Virus record (IMG/VR): IMGVR_UViG_3300010885_003703
Span: 1-31,162 of that record
DNA length: 31,162 nucleotides
Origin: a virus
Strand: one strand, 5' to 3'
Part shown: piece by piece, positions 22,074 through 29,633 of the stretch
Layout of the letters: every line of letters begins with the position of its first letter
How positions within the stretch are numbered: the stretch's first letter is position 1
Notes under the pieces: model-generated
Databases searched by the model: none
What the model was told of the DNA's origin: nothing
The model's input: only the letters and a program-made list of their open reading frames with translations
Program-made: the position numbers and the translations under genes

Positions 22074-23770
22074 CCGAAGCTTGTCCCATCGCCCGGCTGG
22101 ATGTGCGCGAGGATTAGACCCATCTCATAATTGCCGCCAAGCGTGTTACTCTCGAAGCGGAAACGCAGTTCGCGGCGCTGTTCCTTAAAGAAGACAACCT
22201 GCTCTTGCGGCGTCTGCGCAGTCTCGGTGATCACCCTCGGTTCGCTGTTAACTTCAGGCGCGCGGGCGTTGATGCGGCCGTGTACCTCAACCGTCATGTC
22301 GCCGCTCTGCACGAAGTCAGGCTCTAACATCAGCACCTGCGTGGCGCGGTTTGTCTGGCTCTGCGCCGGTAGCGAAATGTCGCCGGTCTCGAAGAAGGAC
22401 TGTATTGGGTTGACGGTCAGACCGTCAATCTCGTCCGTGCCGACCTCGTGAACCCAGAAGCGGTATTGCGGATTTCCACTTTCCTCCGTGATGCGGGTGT
22501 CTCCCGCTTCCGTGACGCGGACGCCTGAGTTTAATAAATCATGCGCGGTGTATGAGGGGGTGATGAAATCCAAGTCAAGTGACGGGGCGATGCTTTGGTC
22601 CCCGTAATACTGCTCAGTAACACGCGTATCGATAGGCAGAAACGTCGGCAGCACGCCAGTCATGAGGGGCTTACGGAACACGGCAGGAAAAAGGCCCGCG
22701 CTGCGCCCGCCATTAGGCAGCGGCGTGTCGTACCACGAGTTTTCGCGCACGTTGTAAACGATAGCGTGGTTTGGTTCGAGGCTGTCGCCAAACGGGAAGC
22801 ACCACCATATCTCACCGAAACGCGGAACCTTCATCGCAAATACCTTTTGGCGCTGCGAGTAATTCAGATTGTCGAAGAAGAAGTTCTGGTTCATGTTGTT
22901 CTCGACCTCGCGCACGACGCCGTTGAACATCAGGAAGCGGTCGGTGCCGATCCAATAGAAGACGCCATCATATTCGATGACAGACTGCGCGGACAGGATC
23001 GACGACTGCGCGCTGATCGTGTCGAATTGGAAAGCCGAAGTGGCGTCGCCACTGTAGGACATGCGCAGAAGGCTGTCAGCCGACCAGAGAAGGCCAGAGG
23101 GGCTGTTGCCGGGTCCGCCGCGCAAAGGCATGCCGCGCACGATCTTTTGGCCTGTAACGTACGCGCTGCCCGCGCCGGTGCCAAGGTAGTCGGTTGGGTC
23201 GCCCGGCGTGGACCACATGACAAAGCCGTCATTGCCAAAGATTACAGTGTAGGGGTGGAGCGCCACGACACCGCCGGTGGCGCTGTAGATGGCAGGGAAG
23301 TTGGTGATCTCGGTCAGTGCGCCGGTCCCGAAGGCGTCGCCGTAGAATACTTGGCCGCCCTCGCTGTTGCAGATGCAGTTCAGGTTCGGAGCCACTTGTG
23401 CGATGATCTGGAGACCTGCGCCGCCAGCCGTGTCCACGTCAAACTGCCAAAGGTTTGCGGCGTTCTCGACCAGCGTGCTTGGCGTGCGGTAATTGATGGT
23501 GCTTGTGTTGTAGCTGCCGTCGATGAAGAACTGCTCGACAAGGTTGGCAGATCCGGCGTGTACGTATGTCAACAGGTCGAGCGTGTACTCGTGCAGCGTC
23601 CGAGCAACACCCACAAGATACTTGTTGATCGAACGGTATCCGCCCATCTTACGCGGCAACCCGCGCTGGAAACGAACCCACTGGCCGTCAACGTACTGGT
23701 CGCCCTCAAGACGCGTGCCGTCCCGTTTAATGCCGGGCAAGGACTGGATGCGTATGATCTGTTCGGGCAT
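22070..23770 (-). CDS. Tail nozzle/hub-like protein, probable beta-propeller, 566 aa
   Basis: The N-terminus (IIRIQSLPGIKRDGTRLEGD, then QWVRFQRGLPRKMGGYR) and the repeated beta segments (VALHPYTVIFGNDGFVMWST, SVIEYDGVFYWIGTDRFLMF, AIVYNVRENSWYDTPLPNGG) match the plan of podophage tail nozzle or hub proteins. These proteins close the tail tip below the adaptor and hold the packaged DNA. The C-terminal 130 residues form another beta-rich part ending GMGLILAHIQPGDG-like (YEMGLILAHIQPGDGTSFG). Neighbours fit: adaptor and fibre genes just upstream, internal proteins downstream. The assignment is by overall architecture and context, not by a single diagnostic motif. Confidence 0.75.
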   Translation of the reverse strand: MPEQIIRIQSLPGIKRDGTRLEGDQYVDGQWVRFQRGLPRKMGGYRSINKYLVGVARTLHEYTLDLLTYVHAGSANLVEQFFIDGSYNTSTINYRTPSTLVENAANLWQFDVDTAGGAGLQIIAQVAPNLNCICNSEGGQVFYGDAFGTGALTEITNFPAIYSATGGVVALHPYTVIFGNDGFVMWSTPGDPTDYLGTGAGSAYVTGQKIVRGMPLRGGPGNSPSGLLWSADSLLRMSYSGDATSAFQFDTISAQSSILSAQSVIEYDGVFYWIGTDRFLMFNGVVREVENNMNQNFFFDNLNYSQRQKVFAMKVPRFGEIWWCFPFGDSLEPNHAIVYNVRENSWYDTPLPNGGRSAGLFPAVFRKPLMTGVLPTFLPIDTRVTEQYYGDQSIAPSLDLDFITPSYTAHDLLNSGVRVTEAGDTRITEESGNPQYRFWVHEVGTDEIDGLTVNPIQSFFETGDISLPAQSQTNRATQVLMLEPDFVQSGDMTVEVHGRINARAPEVNSEPRVITETAQTPQEQVVFFKEQRRELRFRFESNTLGGNYEMGLILAHIQPGDGTSFG

Positions 23771-23779
23771 CAGCTATCC

Positions 23780-24214
23780 CTATGTCAAGACCGTTGGTAT
23801 GCGCACGCCATTGGTTGTACCAAATAGCGTAGGAGCGGGACTAACCGAAATCGTAAATGATGTTTCGTTATATGTTGAGTTATAACTTCCAGCGCCAAAG
23901 CTTCCGACTAGTGTACCGTTGACGGTCAGCGTATTCACGAACCCAGCAGGTGAGGTTTGGTTGCCATCAAAGTACACAATATATTGAATTGCCTGACCGG
24001 AGACGTTTATACCAAAAGAGTGAATAGCCTTGATTGTGACATTTTTAAATTTGCCGTTATCAATGTCGCCAAAATCGGCAAGCGCACCGCCACCAGTCGA
24101 GTTATTATATCCATAGTAATAAAATGTAAGACCACCAGAGACATCGGTAGTTTGTCCCACAATGACAACCGTCCCAGAAGACGCGCCAAGCAGTGCCATC
24201 TGGATACCGCTCAT
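23780..24214 (-). CDS. Low-GC tail accessory protein, 144 aa
   Basis: The start overlaps the preceding stop (TAATG at 24216-24212). The product begins MSGIQMALLGASSGTVVIVG, a type of N-terminus seen in phage tail-associated proteins, and continues with beta-rich, Asn/Thr/Gly-rich sequence (VSGGLTFYYYGYNNSTGGGA, FVNTLTVNGTLVGSFGAGSY). It probably binds the large fibre encoded just upstream or forms a small tip. Its codons are clearly more AT-rich than those of neighbouring genes, consistent with recent exchange at a host-range locus. Not recognised as a named family. Confidence 0.65.
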   Translation of the reverse strand: MSGIQMALLGASSGTVVIVGQTTDVSGGLTFYYYGYNNSTGGGALADFGDIDNGKFKNVTIKAIHSFGINVSGQAIQYIVYFDGNQTSPAGFVNTLTVNGTLVGSFGAGSYNSTYNETSFTISVSPAPTLFGTTNGVRIPTVLT

Positions 24215-26295
24215 TAGCTTACTCCCGAGCCAGAGATGATTGCCTCGGTTGCACTGTTAAACCAGACGGTAGCCATACCATACCGCGCCAGTGTACGGTT
24301 GCCTGTGGTGGTTGTTCCAGCAAGACGTAACGTTGCGACCGACGCCGTAATTGTGATTGATCCTGCACCTGCGTTATAAATTGAGACCGCATCGCCAGCA
24401 GCAAAGGTTGAGTTAGGGATTGCAATATCAGCAGTAACTACGATGCACTTACCTACATCTCCTACGACAGCAGTGGTAGTGGTCGTGGAGCGCGGGATAT
24501 TCCGGTAGCCAATGACTACACCGTTGATGGTTGTACCCGTAGGGATAGATGTAAGTGCAGTCAGAGAGGTAATATCACCATTTGCACCCGAAGCCGCCGC
24601 ACCAATTTCCCCAAGGGTCCACGCTACGTTAGCCGATCCATTAAACGTCTTACCAGTAGCACCGATGGTAAAGGTGCGTGCTGTGGTTAAGGTAGCCGCA
24701 CTTCCAGAGGTAGCCGCACTTCCAGTTGTGTTTTGGTTGAGCGTGGGGAACGTGCAGTTTGTAAGTGTGCCGGACGAAGGCGTACCAAGTGCGCCGCCCG
24801 GAGCAACATAATCCGTACCAGCGGTAGCCGCCGATATTGCGGTGCCGTTACCTTTCAGGACACCTGTTATGGATGTCCTAAGCGTTATGGCAGGGGTTGA
24901 AGTAGCTGTCACCGTACCGGCAAACCCGTTAGCAGAAACAACAGAGACCGCAGTTACAGTACCCGAGCCAGTGCCTACGGCTGCACCGTTAACAAAGAGG
25001 CCCGTTGCGTTGATCGTACCTGCGCCCTGTGCGCCAAGGGTAGGTGAGCCGATCTGTAAGCCACTTGCTGGGTTCATCACGGTGATGTCGGTGTTAGTGC
25101 CTGAAGCCGCCGCGCCGATTGTGGTGCGAACAGTCCCGCCTGCGGTTGCCGTGACGATAGGATCTGCAAAAGGTGTGATGCCGATACCAAGACGCGCATC
25201 GGACTGCGTGGTGCCGCCGGTCCCGCCTTGCGCTACAACGATAGGCGTAGTGAGTGCCGTCGGATCTGACGCAAGGACCATGTTGACGCCATCGCAGTAA
25301 TAGATGCCCTTCGCATTCCGATTGACCTGCGTTGGCGCTCCGCCACTCGTCTGAACGTAAAGCCGGAACGAGCCACCAGTAGTGGCGTTGGTAATCCAGT
25401 ATTGCTGGATTGTGGACGGGACTACAATATAACAGTCCGCTGTCATTGGCGTGCTACTAGTAAACTTATACGCGATGCGGTTGAGCTGCGAGCCTGAGAG
25501 TGTGAGCGTAGTGGTGCCAACGGGAATATCAAGGACCGTGTAATCAAACGCAAACACGGCCTCTTTGCCGAGGCCGATTGTGTACCACGTCGCGCCATCC
25601 GTAATTATTGTGGCGCTGTCGTTTGGGCTAAGAACTAAGGTCGATGCGCCGTTGATTGTTTCCGAGCCTGCGGGGTCTATTGTTAAGTCGCCGCCGCCCT
25701 CATTGCGCACAAAGATAAAAAAGTTGTTTCCAGCAGACGCGGCGGTCAACAGGTTCAACGTACCAGCCCCAGTAGCGGTCCAAACAAACGCCGAAGCGCG
25801 GTTTGACGTAGCAACCGTGGTGCCTGTTGTGGAGAACGTACTGACCGGCAAAGACTGTGAAAGCGTCGAGCCTGTGACTGTCAAGCCGAAGCCAGCCAAC
25901 GCGGATGGCTGCACGGTGGCCGTCGAAGCGCCATAGCGGAATACGCGCCACGTACCGGCTGCCGTCGTGGTGGCGGCCAGATAGACCTGCCACTGCGTTC
26001 CTGCGGTGACGGTGGCCAGCGTGTTGCCCGCGTAGTCCTTGACGAAGAAGCTGTATGTGACGTCGGTGTTGTTGAAAAGGATTGTCTGGCCAGCGCCGGT
26101 AAGCGTAGCGTCAGGCAGGACGACGCTAAAACCAGAGGCCGATGGATCGACGTCGATGATGCGTGCGGCCGGAGCCTCTGTGCCCGAGCTTTCGAGTGGC
26201 CATTCCAGAGGCGTGTCCACGGACAATGTAATTGATAGATACGACACATCCGATGGGTAAATCGTGTTGCCGCCAAAGACGTTAGTATAGGTCAA
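24214..26295 (-). CDS. Tail fibre or appendage protein, 693 aa
   Basis: A long beta-rich protein. The N-terminal 130 residues (DTPLEWPLESSGTEAPAARI, FNNTDVTYSFFVKDYAGNTL) look like a jelly-roll or attachment domain. The middle has repeated segments of sheet-forming T, G and A. Further on are fibre motifs known from many phages: VVAQGGTGGTTQSDARLGIG, LNQNTTGSAATSGSAATLTT and KTFNGSANVAWTLGEIGAA. The end (LARYGMATVWFNSATEAIIS) is a small beta tip. It likely forms a trimer on the tail for host binding. It directly follows the adaptor gene, with no gap. No chaperone or peptidase domain was recognised. Confidence 0.8.
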   Translation of the reverse strand: MTYTNVFGGNTIYPSDVSYLSITLSVDTPLEWPLESSGTEAPAARIIDVDPSASGFSVVLPDATLTGAGQTILFNNTDVTYSFFVKDYAGNTLATVTAGTQWQVYLAATTTAAGTWRVFRYGASTATVQPSALAGFGLTVTGSTLSQSLPVSTFSTTGTTVATSNRASAFVWTATGAGTLNLLTAASAGNNFFIFVRNEGGGDLTIDPAGSETINGASTLVLSPNDSATIITDGATWYTIGLGKEAVFAFDYTVLDIPVGTTTLTLSGSQLNRIAYKFTSSTPMTADCYIVVPSTIQQYWITNATTGGSFRLYVQTSGGAPTQVNRNAKGIYYCDGVNMVLASDPTALTTPIVVAQGGTGGTTQSDARLGIGITPFADPIVTATAGGTVRTTIGAAASGTNTDITVMNPASGLQIGSPTLGAQGAGTINATGLFVNGAAVGTGSGTVTAVSVVSANGFAGTVTATSTPAITLRTSITGVLKGNGTAISAATAGTDYVAPGGALGTPSSGTLTNCTFPTLNQNTTGSAATSGSAATLTTARTFTIGATGKTFNGSANVAWTLGEIGAAASGANGDITSLTALTSIPTGTTINGVVIGYRNIPRSTTTTTAVVGDVGKCIVVTADIAIPNSTFAAGDAVSIYNAGAGSITITASVATLRLAGTTTTGNRTLARYGMATVWFNSATEAIISGSGVS
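24691..24725 (-). repeat. 18-base tandem duplication inside the fibre gene
   Basis: GGTAGCCGCACTTCCAG occurs at 24691-24707 and again at 24709-24725, a period of 18. It codes for TGSAAT followed by SGSAAT in the fibre and keeps frame, a slip-type duplication that changes the shaft length by six residues. Confidence 0.75.
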
Positions 26296-26949
26296 TTATG
26301 CCTCCTTGCGGACTGATGCGCGGTCGAGGATCTTCGCAAGATCTTCGCCGTTTAACATTGCGGCAGCGCGGTCGTAGTATTGCTGCCACGTTCCGATGCG
26401 TTCGTCGTTCTTCAAAAATGGAGTAGCCTCAAGCAACGCGCCGTACAGCAGGAGCTGCGGTGCGTACTCTGTCAGCCAGTTGGTTTGGATGGTGTCGTCG
26501 AGCAACGGTGGCAGCTCGTAATACAGCACCTCAAATGGGTACGCCTGATCTGGCGTAGGGGCGATGAGCCAGTGCGTGTAGTCGTAATCGCTATAGAAAA
26601 GCGGCGTGGACGTCAGGCTCTCGTTCGGCCAGTACGAGCGCAGATACTCGTATACGCGCGTGAAAAGCATTGTGCGGTTCGCGTTGCTCGTGCCGGTGCC
26701 AATGTTGATTGACACAGTGTCGCGCCAGCGGTCAGGCTTTGCGTAAACAGATTGACCCGGCACCATCGTGTCCGAAACTACAGCAATGAAACCCTGCACT
26801 TTTAGTTCGCGGGCGATGCGGCGCTCGGCAAGATTAATCAGACGCGGGATCTGCTCGTAGACAATGGGGTCGGACGCGTAGTTAGAGCCGCGCTCAAGGT
26901 AGCGCTGCACGTCCTGCTTCAACGTCTCGAATGTCATTGTCGTGGCCAT
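26296..26949 (-). CDS. Head-tail adaptor protein, 217 aa
   Basis: The sequence fits the podophage adaptor family (SU10-like): a helical N-terminus (FETLKQDVQRYLERGSNYAS, IPRLINLAERRIARELKVQG), a central part with PGQSVYAKPDRWRDTVSINI, and FEVLYYELPPLLDDTIQTNW followed by a C-terminal helix pair (YAPQLLLYGALLEATPFLKN, GTWQQYYDRAAAMLNGED). Adaptors form a dodecameric ring below the portal and link it to the nozzle and fibres. The length of 210-230 residues is usual. There is a 54-base gap before it, the only sizeable one in this part of the operon, so a promoter could exist there, though only a weak TATAGG-like box is visible. Confidence 0.8.
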   Translation of the reverse strand: MATTMTFETLKQDVQRYLERGSNYASDPIVYEQIPRLINLAERRIARELKVQGFIAVVSDTMVPGQSVYAKPDRWRDTVSINIGTGTSNANRTMLFTRVYEYLRSYWPNESLTSTPLFYSDYDYTHWLIAPTPDQAYPFEVLYYELPPLLDDTIQTNWLTEYAPQLLLYGALLEATPFLKNDERIGTWQQYYDRAAAMLNGEDLAKILDRASVRKEA

Positions 26950-27003
26950 AACGCGCCCCTATATCAGTTTTTTACGTTTTGCGCACCAGAAAACCCGTAT
27001 TCA

Positions 27004-28179
27004 TCATACGGCATCCAGCATCTCAGGGCAAGCGTACACACGCATCCCCTGCCCGAACTTTCTATGGTACGTGATTGAACACACCTCCCTGTCCGAGAAC
27101 CACGCGCCGCGAGAGGCGTATGCGTCCCGTGCGGCCAGCGTCGGGTGCTGGAAAACCGTGAGGCCTGCTTGGCTCTCCTCCTTGGTGTGGTGGTAATTAC
27201 CTGTGTGGCAGTAGCGTTTCTTCGTGCGCCCCCAAATCTCTGCAAACATTGCTGGGATGACTTCGCGCATTGCGCCAAACTTCTTCAAGTGCGAGTGATG
27301 AAAGGTCAGCATGACTTCGCCGAACTCATAGGCGTAATACGGCAACGCGCTGTCATCAACGGTGATGCGCGGCTCGTTCTCGTACAGCGCCTTGAACATC
27401 GTGCGCAGCCAGACGGACGAGGCCATGTCGTGATTGCCTTCAGCCAAGATAACGTGGACGGTCTTGTGCTTGGCCAGCAACATGTTGATGATGCGGCGCA
27501 GCACACGCACGGCGACTTCGACCATCTTGGTGAAGCGGCCATCGGCGTCGAGGACGTGCCCACTGGTCGGTGTTACCGCAGACAGGCCGTCGTAGTGCAG
27601 GAGGTCGCCGAGCTGGTTCAGCACGGCTGTCTCGCTGTCCGGTGAGGACTTGATGATTTGCTCGAAGCAGCCGACGATAACCGCCTCCGCAATCGTCAAG
27701 TCCCAGTCGGCCCCACCCTCGCGGTGCCATGCGAGCATGCCGATATGCGCATCGGTCAGCGTGTACATCGTCAGCAGGTCGGCGTTGAACTGCTCTGGCG
27801 CGACGATTGGATCGAGGCGCGGTAGCGTGGTTGCCATCGCGTCAACGGCGGCCTTGAACAGCTCTTGCTGCCGCTGCGCGTCCGCAGACGCCTTGACCCA
27901 CTGCCCTGTGGCCTCACCATCCTTGTTGTAGTAGGTGGACACGCCCTTGGCGATGAAGCCGTCGGGCACTGGCCGCGTAAAGGCAAATTCAGGAGCGTAG
28001 CCCATCTTCGCGGCCTTGCGCTTCACGTTGCCGTATATTTCCGACGCGCTGCCCTTGTGCAAACCTAGCGCGATGTCAGCGTTCTTTGCGCCACCGTGAA
28101 AAGTTATCGCGTCAAGAATTTCTCTCTGCCGGTGCGTGCAATACGGGTAGAGCTTCTCGTCTACTCTTAGAGCTTTCAT
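27004..28179 (-). CDS. Metallophosphoesterase with N-terminal helix-turn-helix, 391 aa
   Basis: The calcineurin-like metal site is complete in outline: TDAHIGM (D143, H145), GDLLHYDG (D192), AEGNHD (N249, H250), HHSHLK (294-297) and HTGNYHH (325-331). These enzymes hydrolyse phosphodi- or monoesters, often in nucleic acids. Residues 14-70 (CTHRQREILDAITFHGGAKN, GSASEIYGNVKRKAAKMGY) resemble a LuxR- or winged-type helix-turn-helix, which suggests DNA binding. The start at 28179 is chosen because ATG overlaps the o-spanin stop by one base. Its place between lysis and head-tail genes is odd for a DNA enzyme, yet similar genes occur among late phage genes. Substrate unknown. Confidence 0.82.
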   Translation of the reverse strand: MKALRVDEKLYPYCTHRQREILDAITFHGGAKNADIALGLHKGSASEIYGNVKRKAAKMGYAPEFAFTRPVPDGFIAKGVSTYYNKDGEATGQWVKASADAQRQQELFKAAVDAMATTLPRLDPIVAPEQFNADLLTMYTLTDAHIGMLAWHREGGADWDLTIAEAVIVGCFEQIIKSSPDSETAVLNQLGDLLHYDGLSAVTPTSGHVLDADGRFTKMVEVAVRVLRRIINMLLAKHKTVHVILAEGNHDMASSVWLRTMFKALYENEPRITVDDSALPYYAYEFGEVMLTFHHSHLKKFGAMREVIPAMFAEIWGRTKKRYCHTGNYHHTKEESQAGLTVFQHPTLAARDAYASRGAWFSDREVCSITYHRKFGQGMRVYACPEMLDAV

Positions 28180-28415
28180 CAGTATGTGCCTTTCGGGCAA
28201 TCCTGCTCACACAAGCAAACAAAGACGCCGTTGTGCAGCTCTACTTCCGCTACGGTTTCGGGCGTATCTTGCTTCGCGTCATAGGATATGGGTTTTGCGA
28301 TTGCGCAGTAACTATTTACGGGAACGGTCGAAACGGTCGCGCAGCCGCTCAGTGCGCTCAGGATCAGGGATGCTGACAGCAGCCTCGCCCAACTCGATTT
28401 GCCTGTTGATGGCAT
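28179..28415 (-). CDS. Outer-membrane spanin subunit (o-spanin, Rz1-like lipoprotein), 78 aa
   Basis: It starts inside the i-spanin gene in another frame and runs past its end, the classic overlapping Rz/Rz1 layout. The N-terminus has basic residues (K6, R11), a hydrophobic stretch (LLSASLILSA) and a lipobox LSGC with the lipid-bearing cysteine at 25. The mature part is short (54 residues) and carries NSYCAIAKPISYD and ETVAEVELHNGVFVCLC, a pattern found in many phage o-spanins. AAGGA lies eight bases before the ATG. It would be anchored in the outer membrane and join the i-spanin to fuse the two membranes in the last step of lysis. Confidence 0.85.
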   Translation of the reverse strand: MPSTGKSSWARLLSASLILSALSGCATVSTVPVNSYCAIAKPISYDAKQDTPETVAEVELHNGVFVCLCEQDCPKGTY

Positions 28416-28524
28416 CGTTCATTTCCTTAATGGTTTCCTGACGGCCCTGCCGCTTCCAACGATACTCACCCCAAGCCCCTAAGAGCTTGTTGAGGATACC
28501 CAGCAAGGCCGTCAAGAGTTTCAT
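28312..28524 (-). CDS. Inner-membrane spanin subunit (i-spanin, Rz-like), 70 aa
   Basis: A small protein with a hydrophobic N-terminus (MKLLTALLGILNKLLGAW), an amphipathic charged helix (QETIKEMNDAINRQIELGEA) and an end with PDPERTERLRDRFDR, as seen in spanins of proteobacterial phages. The membrane segment is short and holds a lysine at 13, so it may be a signal anchor rather than a full span. The assignment leans on the 104-base overlap with a clear o-spanin. The start overlaps the holin-like gene stop (TAATG). Confidence 0.75.
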   Translation of the reverse strand: MKLLTALLGILNKLLGAWGEYRWKRQGRQETIKEMNDAINRQIELGEAAVSIPDPERTERLRDRFDRSRK

Positions 28525-28703
28525 TATTCTGCTTTTGGCTTTTCAGACAGGAACATGGCAACTACGCCAGCCAACGCGGCGACTGCCGTGTAGATGGTGC
28601 TCCACTCTTCGCCGGACAGGCCTAACGCCAGAGCGATGCCAGAGAAGCCTGCGTATGTGCTAGGCTCTTTCAAACGGTTCACTAAAAAAGATACGATCTT
28701 CAT
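28524..28703 (-). CDS. Holin-like small membrane protein, 59 aa
   Basis: ATG 28703 follows GAAGGAG with seven bases between; upstream in-frame starts would overlap the endolysin. The product has two likely membrane segments, about residues 18-32 (YAGFSGIALALGLSG) and 36-53 (TIYTAVAALAGVVAMFLS), and a short charged tail (EKPKAE). This size and layout match phage holins located next to endolysins, which form the hole in the inner membrane that lets the endolysin out and sets lysis time. Assignment by topology and neighbours. Confidence 0.75.
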   Translation of the reverse strand: MKIVSFLVNRLKEPSTYAGFSGIALALGLSGEEWSTIYTAVAALAGVVAMFLSEKPKAE

Positions 28704-28704
28704 G

Positions 28705-29097
28705 TTACTTCTCCTTCGGATAAAACGCCCAAGGCAGCTCCCAATGTGGGCCATCCTTGAACGTGCGCCAATCACCACCCCACTGGAGCGGTAATCTTTC
28801 TGTTGCCGCAGCAGCCTTCACAATTTTGGCCAATCGATTATACAGAGGCCAGTCCCACGACACTTCGCCGCCAAGCATTGGTGCGAGATCAACTGCGTGG
28901 CCTGTGATATGCCGCGAGTTCATTGTCTTCGTGGCCTTCTGCGCAAAGAGCTGCTTCTGCCGCTCAATCGTGCGCAAGCCTTCCAAGACGGTAAAGTCAA
29001 GGTCGGATATTGAGGCGGCGGTCTTGACGATGCGCACAAGGTCAGGGTGGACGCCCTCAAGGCGTGCTAACGATCGTGTTCCGAGTGTAATGCTCAT
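28705..29097 (-). CDS. Endolysin, L-alanyl-D-glutamate peptidase type (M15)
   Basis: A 130-residue enzyme with the M15 peptidase signature: VLEGLRTIERQKQLF near residue 37, SRHITGHAVDLAP (zinc ligands H63 and D70) and GGDWRTFKDGPHWEL (H118 as the third ligand, with E120 nearby). It would cut the peptide stem of peptidoglycan. Single-domain M15 endolysins of about 130 residues are usual in phages of Gram-negative bacteria. No signal peptide is seen, so export relies on the holin encoded next. Confidence 0.92.
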   Translation of the reverse strand: MSITLGTRSLARLEGVHPDLVRIVKTAASISDLDFTVLEGLRTIERQKQLFAQKATKTMNSRHITGHAVDLAPMLGGEVSWDWPLYNRLAKIVKAAAATERLPLQWGGDWRTFKDGPHWELPWAFYPKEK

Positions 29098-29098
29098 G

Positions 29099-29263
29099 TC
29101 AGTTCATCTTCAAAATAATGCCGATAAGCAGCATGATGATTGCGCCAGCGACGGTTATACTAACATTTTCAAGTCGCTTAATACGCATAATGGTTTCTGT
29201 CCAGCGTTCAGCGCAGACGGCTTCGTGCATGGATAGGCGAAGATTTAAATCATCATCATTCAT
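29099..29263 (-). CDS. Small single-pass membrane protein, XhlA-like, 54 aa
   Basis: The start ATG (29263-29261) forms an ATGA overlap with the preceding gene, and the stop lies one base before the endolysin start. The translation begins MNDDDLNLRLSMHEAVCAER, continues as a charged helix (TETIMRIKRLENV) and ends in one membrane segment (SITVAGAIIMLLIGIILKMN). An acidic/helical N-terminus with a C-terminal membrane anchor is the layout of XhlA-type lysis proteins, which assist holins in some phages. It could be a second holin or antiholin. Function is inferred from topology and position. Confidence 0.7.
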   Translation of the reverse strand: MNDDDLNLRLSMHEAVCAERWTETIMRIKRLENVSITVAGAIIMLLIGIILKMN

Positions 29264-29622
29264 CGTAGGTTCCGTAGCTTGTAGATGGTGGAGAGATACG
29301 TACCGGTGACAACATCAACCAGATTAGCCACGGCGCGATTGCCACGGCAAATAGCTTCGTGGTTCTTTTCAACCCAGTCTGCGTCGGTCTCGAGAAGCGC
29401 AAGGATGTCGCCCTTAGACGTCTCTGGCGCAGGAATGTTGCCGATCAGCTCGAACGCGCCCTGATAGGCTTCTACGAGGTCGTCGATGGCCTCGATCACT
29501 TCGTTATAAAAAGTGCCCAGTGCCTGATGTTTTGCGAAACTGCCGGTGCCGGTAGCGCGCCAATGCTCAAAGTGGGCAACGTTGCGAGCGTAGAACACGC
29601 GACTAATGAGTTGTTCGATCAT
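29260..29622 (-). CDS. DUF5856-like / Dps-like four-helix protein, 120 aa
   Basis: ATG 29622 follows AAGGA, and the longer frame to 29679 would overlap the upstream fibre gene. The sequence FYARNVAHFEHWRATGTGSF, AKHQALGTFYNEVIEAIDDL and VEAYQGAFELIG resembles phage DUF5856 proteins, which share the look of ferritin/Dps-type helices (H-x-x-H-W, then H-x-A-L-x-x-F-Y, then E-A-I-D-D-L). Dps relatives protect DNA from oxidative damage by oxidising iron, and the H, D and E residues here could bind metal. The rest (ALLETDADWVEKNHEAICRG) forms two more helices. The link with the lysis genes is unexplained. Confidence 0.7.
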   Translation of the reverse strand: MIEQLISRVFYARNVAHFEHWRATGTGSFAKHQALGTFYNEVIEAIDDLVEAYQGAFELIGNIPAPETSKGDILALLETDADWVEKNHEAICRGNRAVANLVDVVTGTYLSTIYKLRNLR

Positions 29623-29633
29623 ATTGCGGTCCT

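Noticed and set aside
22595-23827. A 410-residue plus-strand open frame opposite the nozzle-like gene
   Set aside because: It is antisense to a well-supported gene, its translation has no recognisable domain, and long antisense frames are expected in GC-rich coding DNA.
25565-25936. Plus-strand open frames opposite the large fibre gene (also 24512-24811 and 24842-25300)
   Set aside because: Their proline- and valine-rich translations are the complement of Thr/Gly/Ala-rich fibre codons, so they are shadows.
26950-27003. A late promoter in the 54-base gap before the adaptor gene
   Set aside because: Only a TATAGG-like box is visible on the minus strand, and no convincing -35 element at usual spacing could be found.
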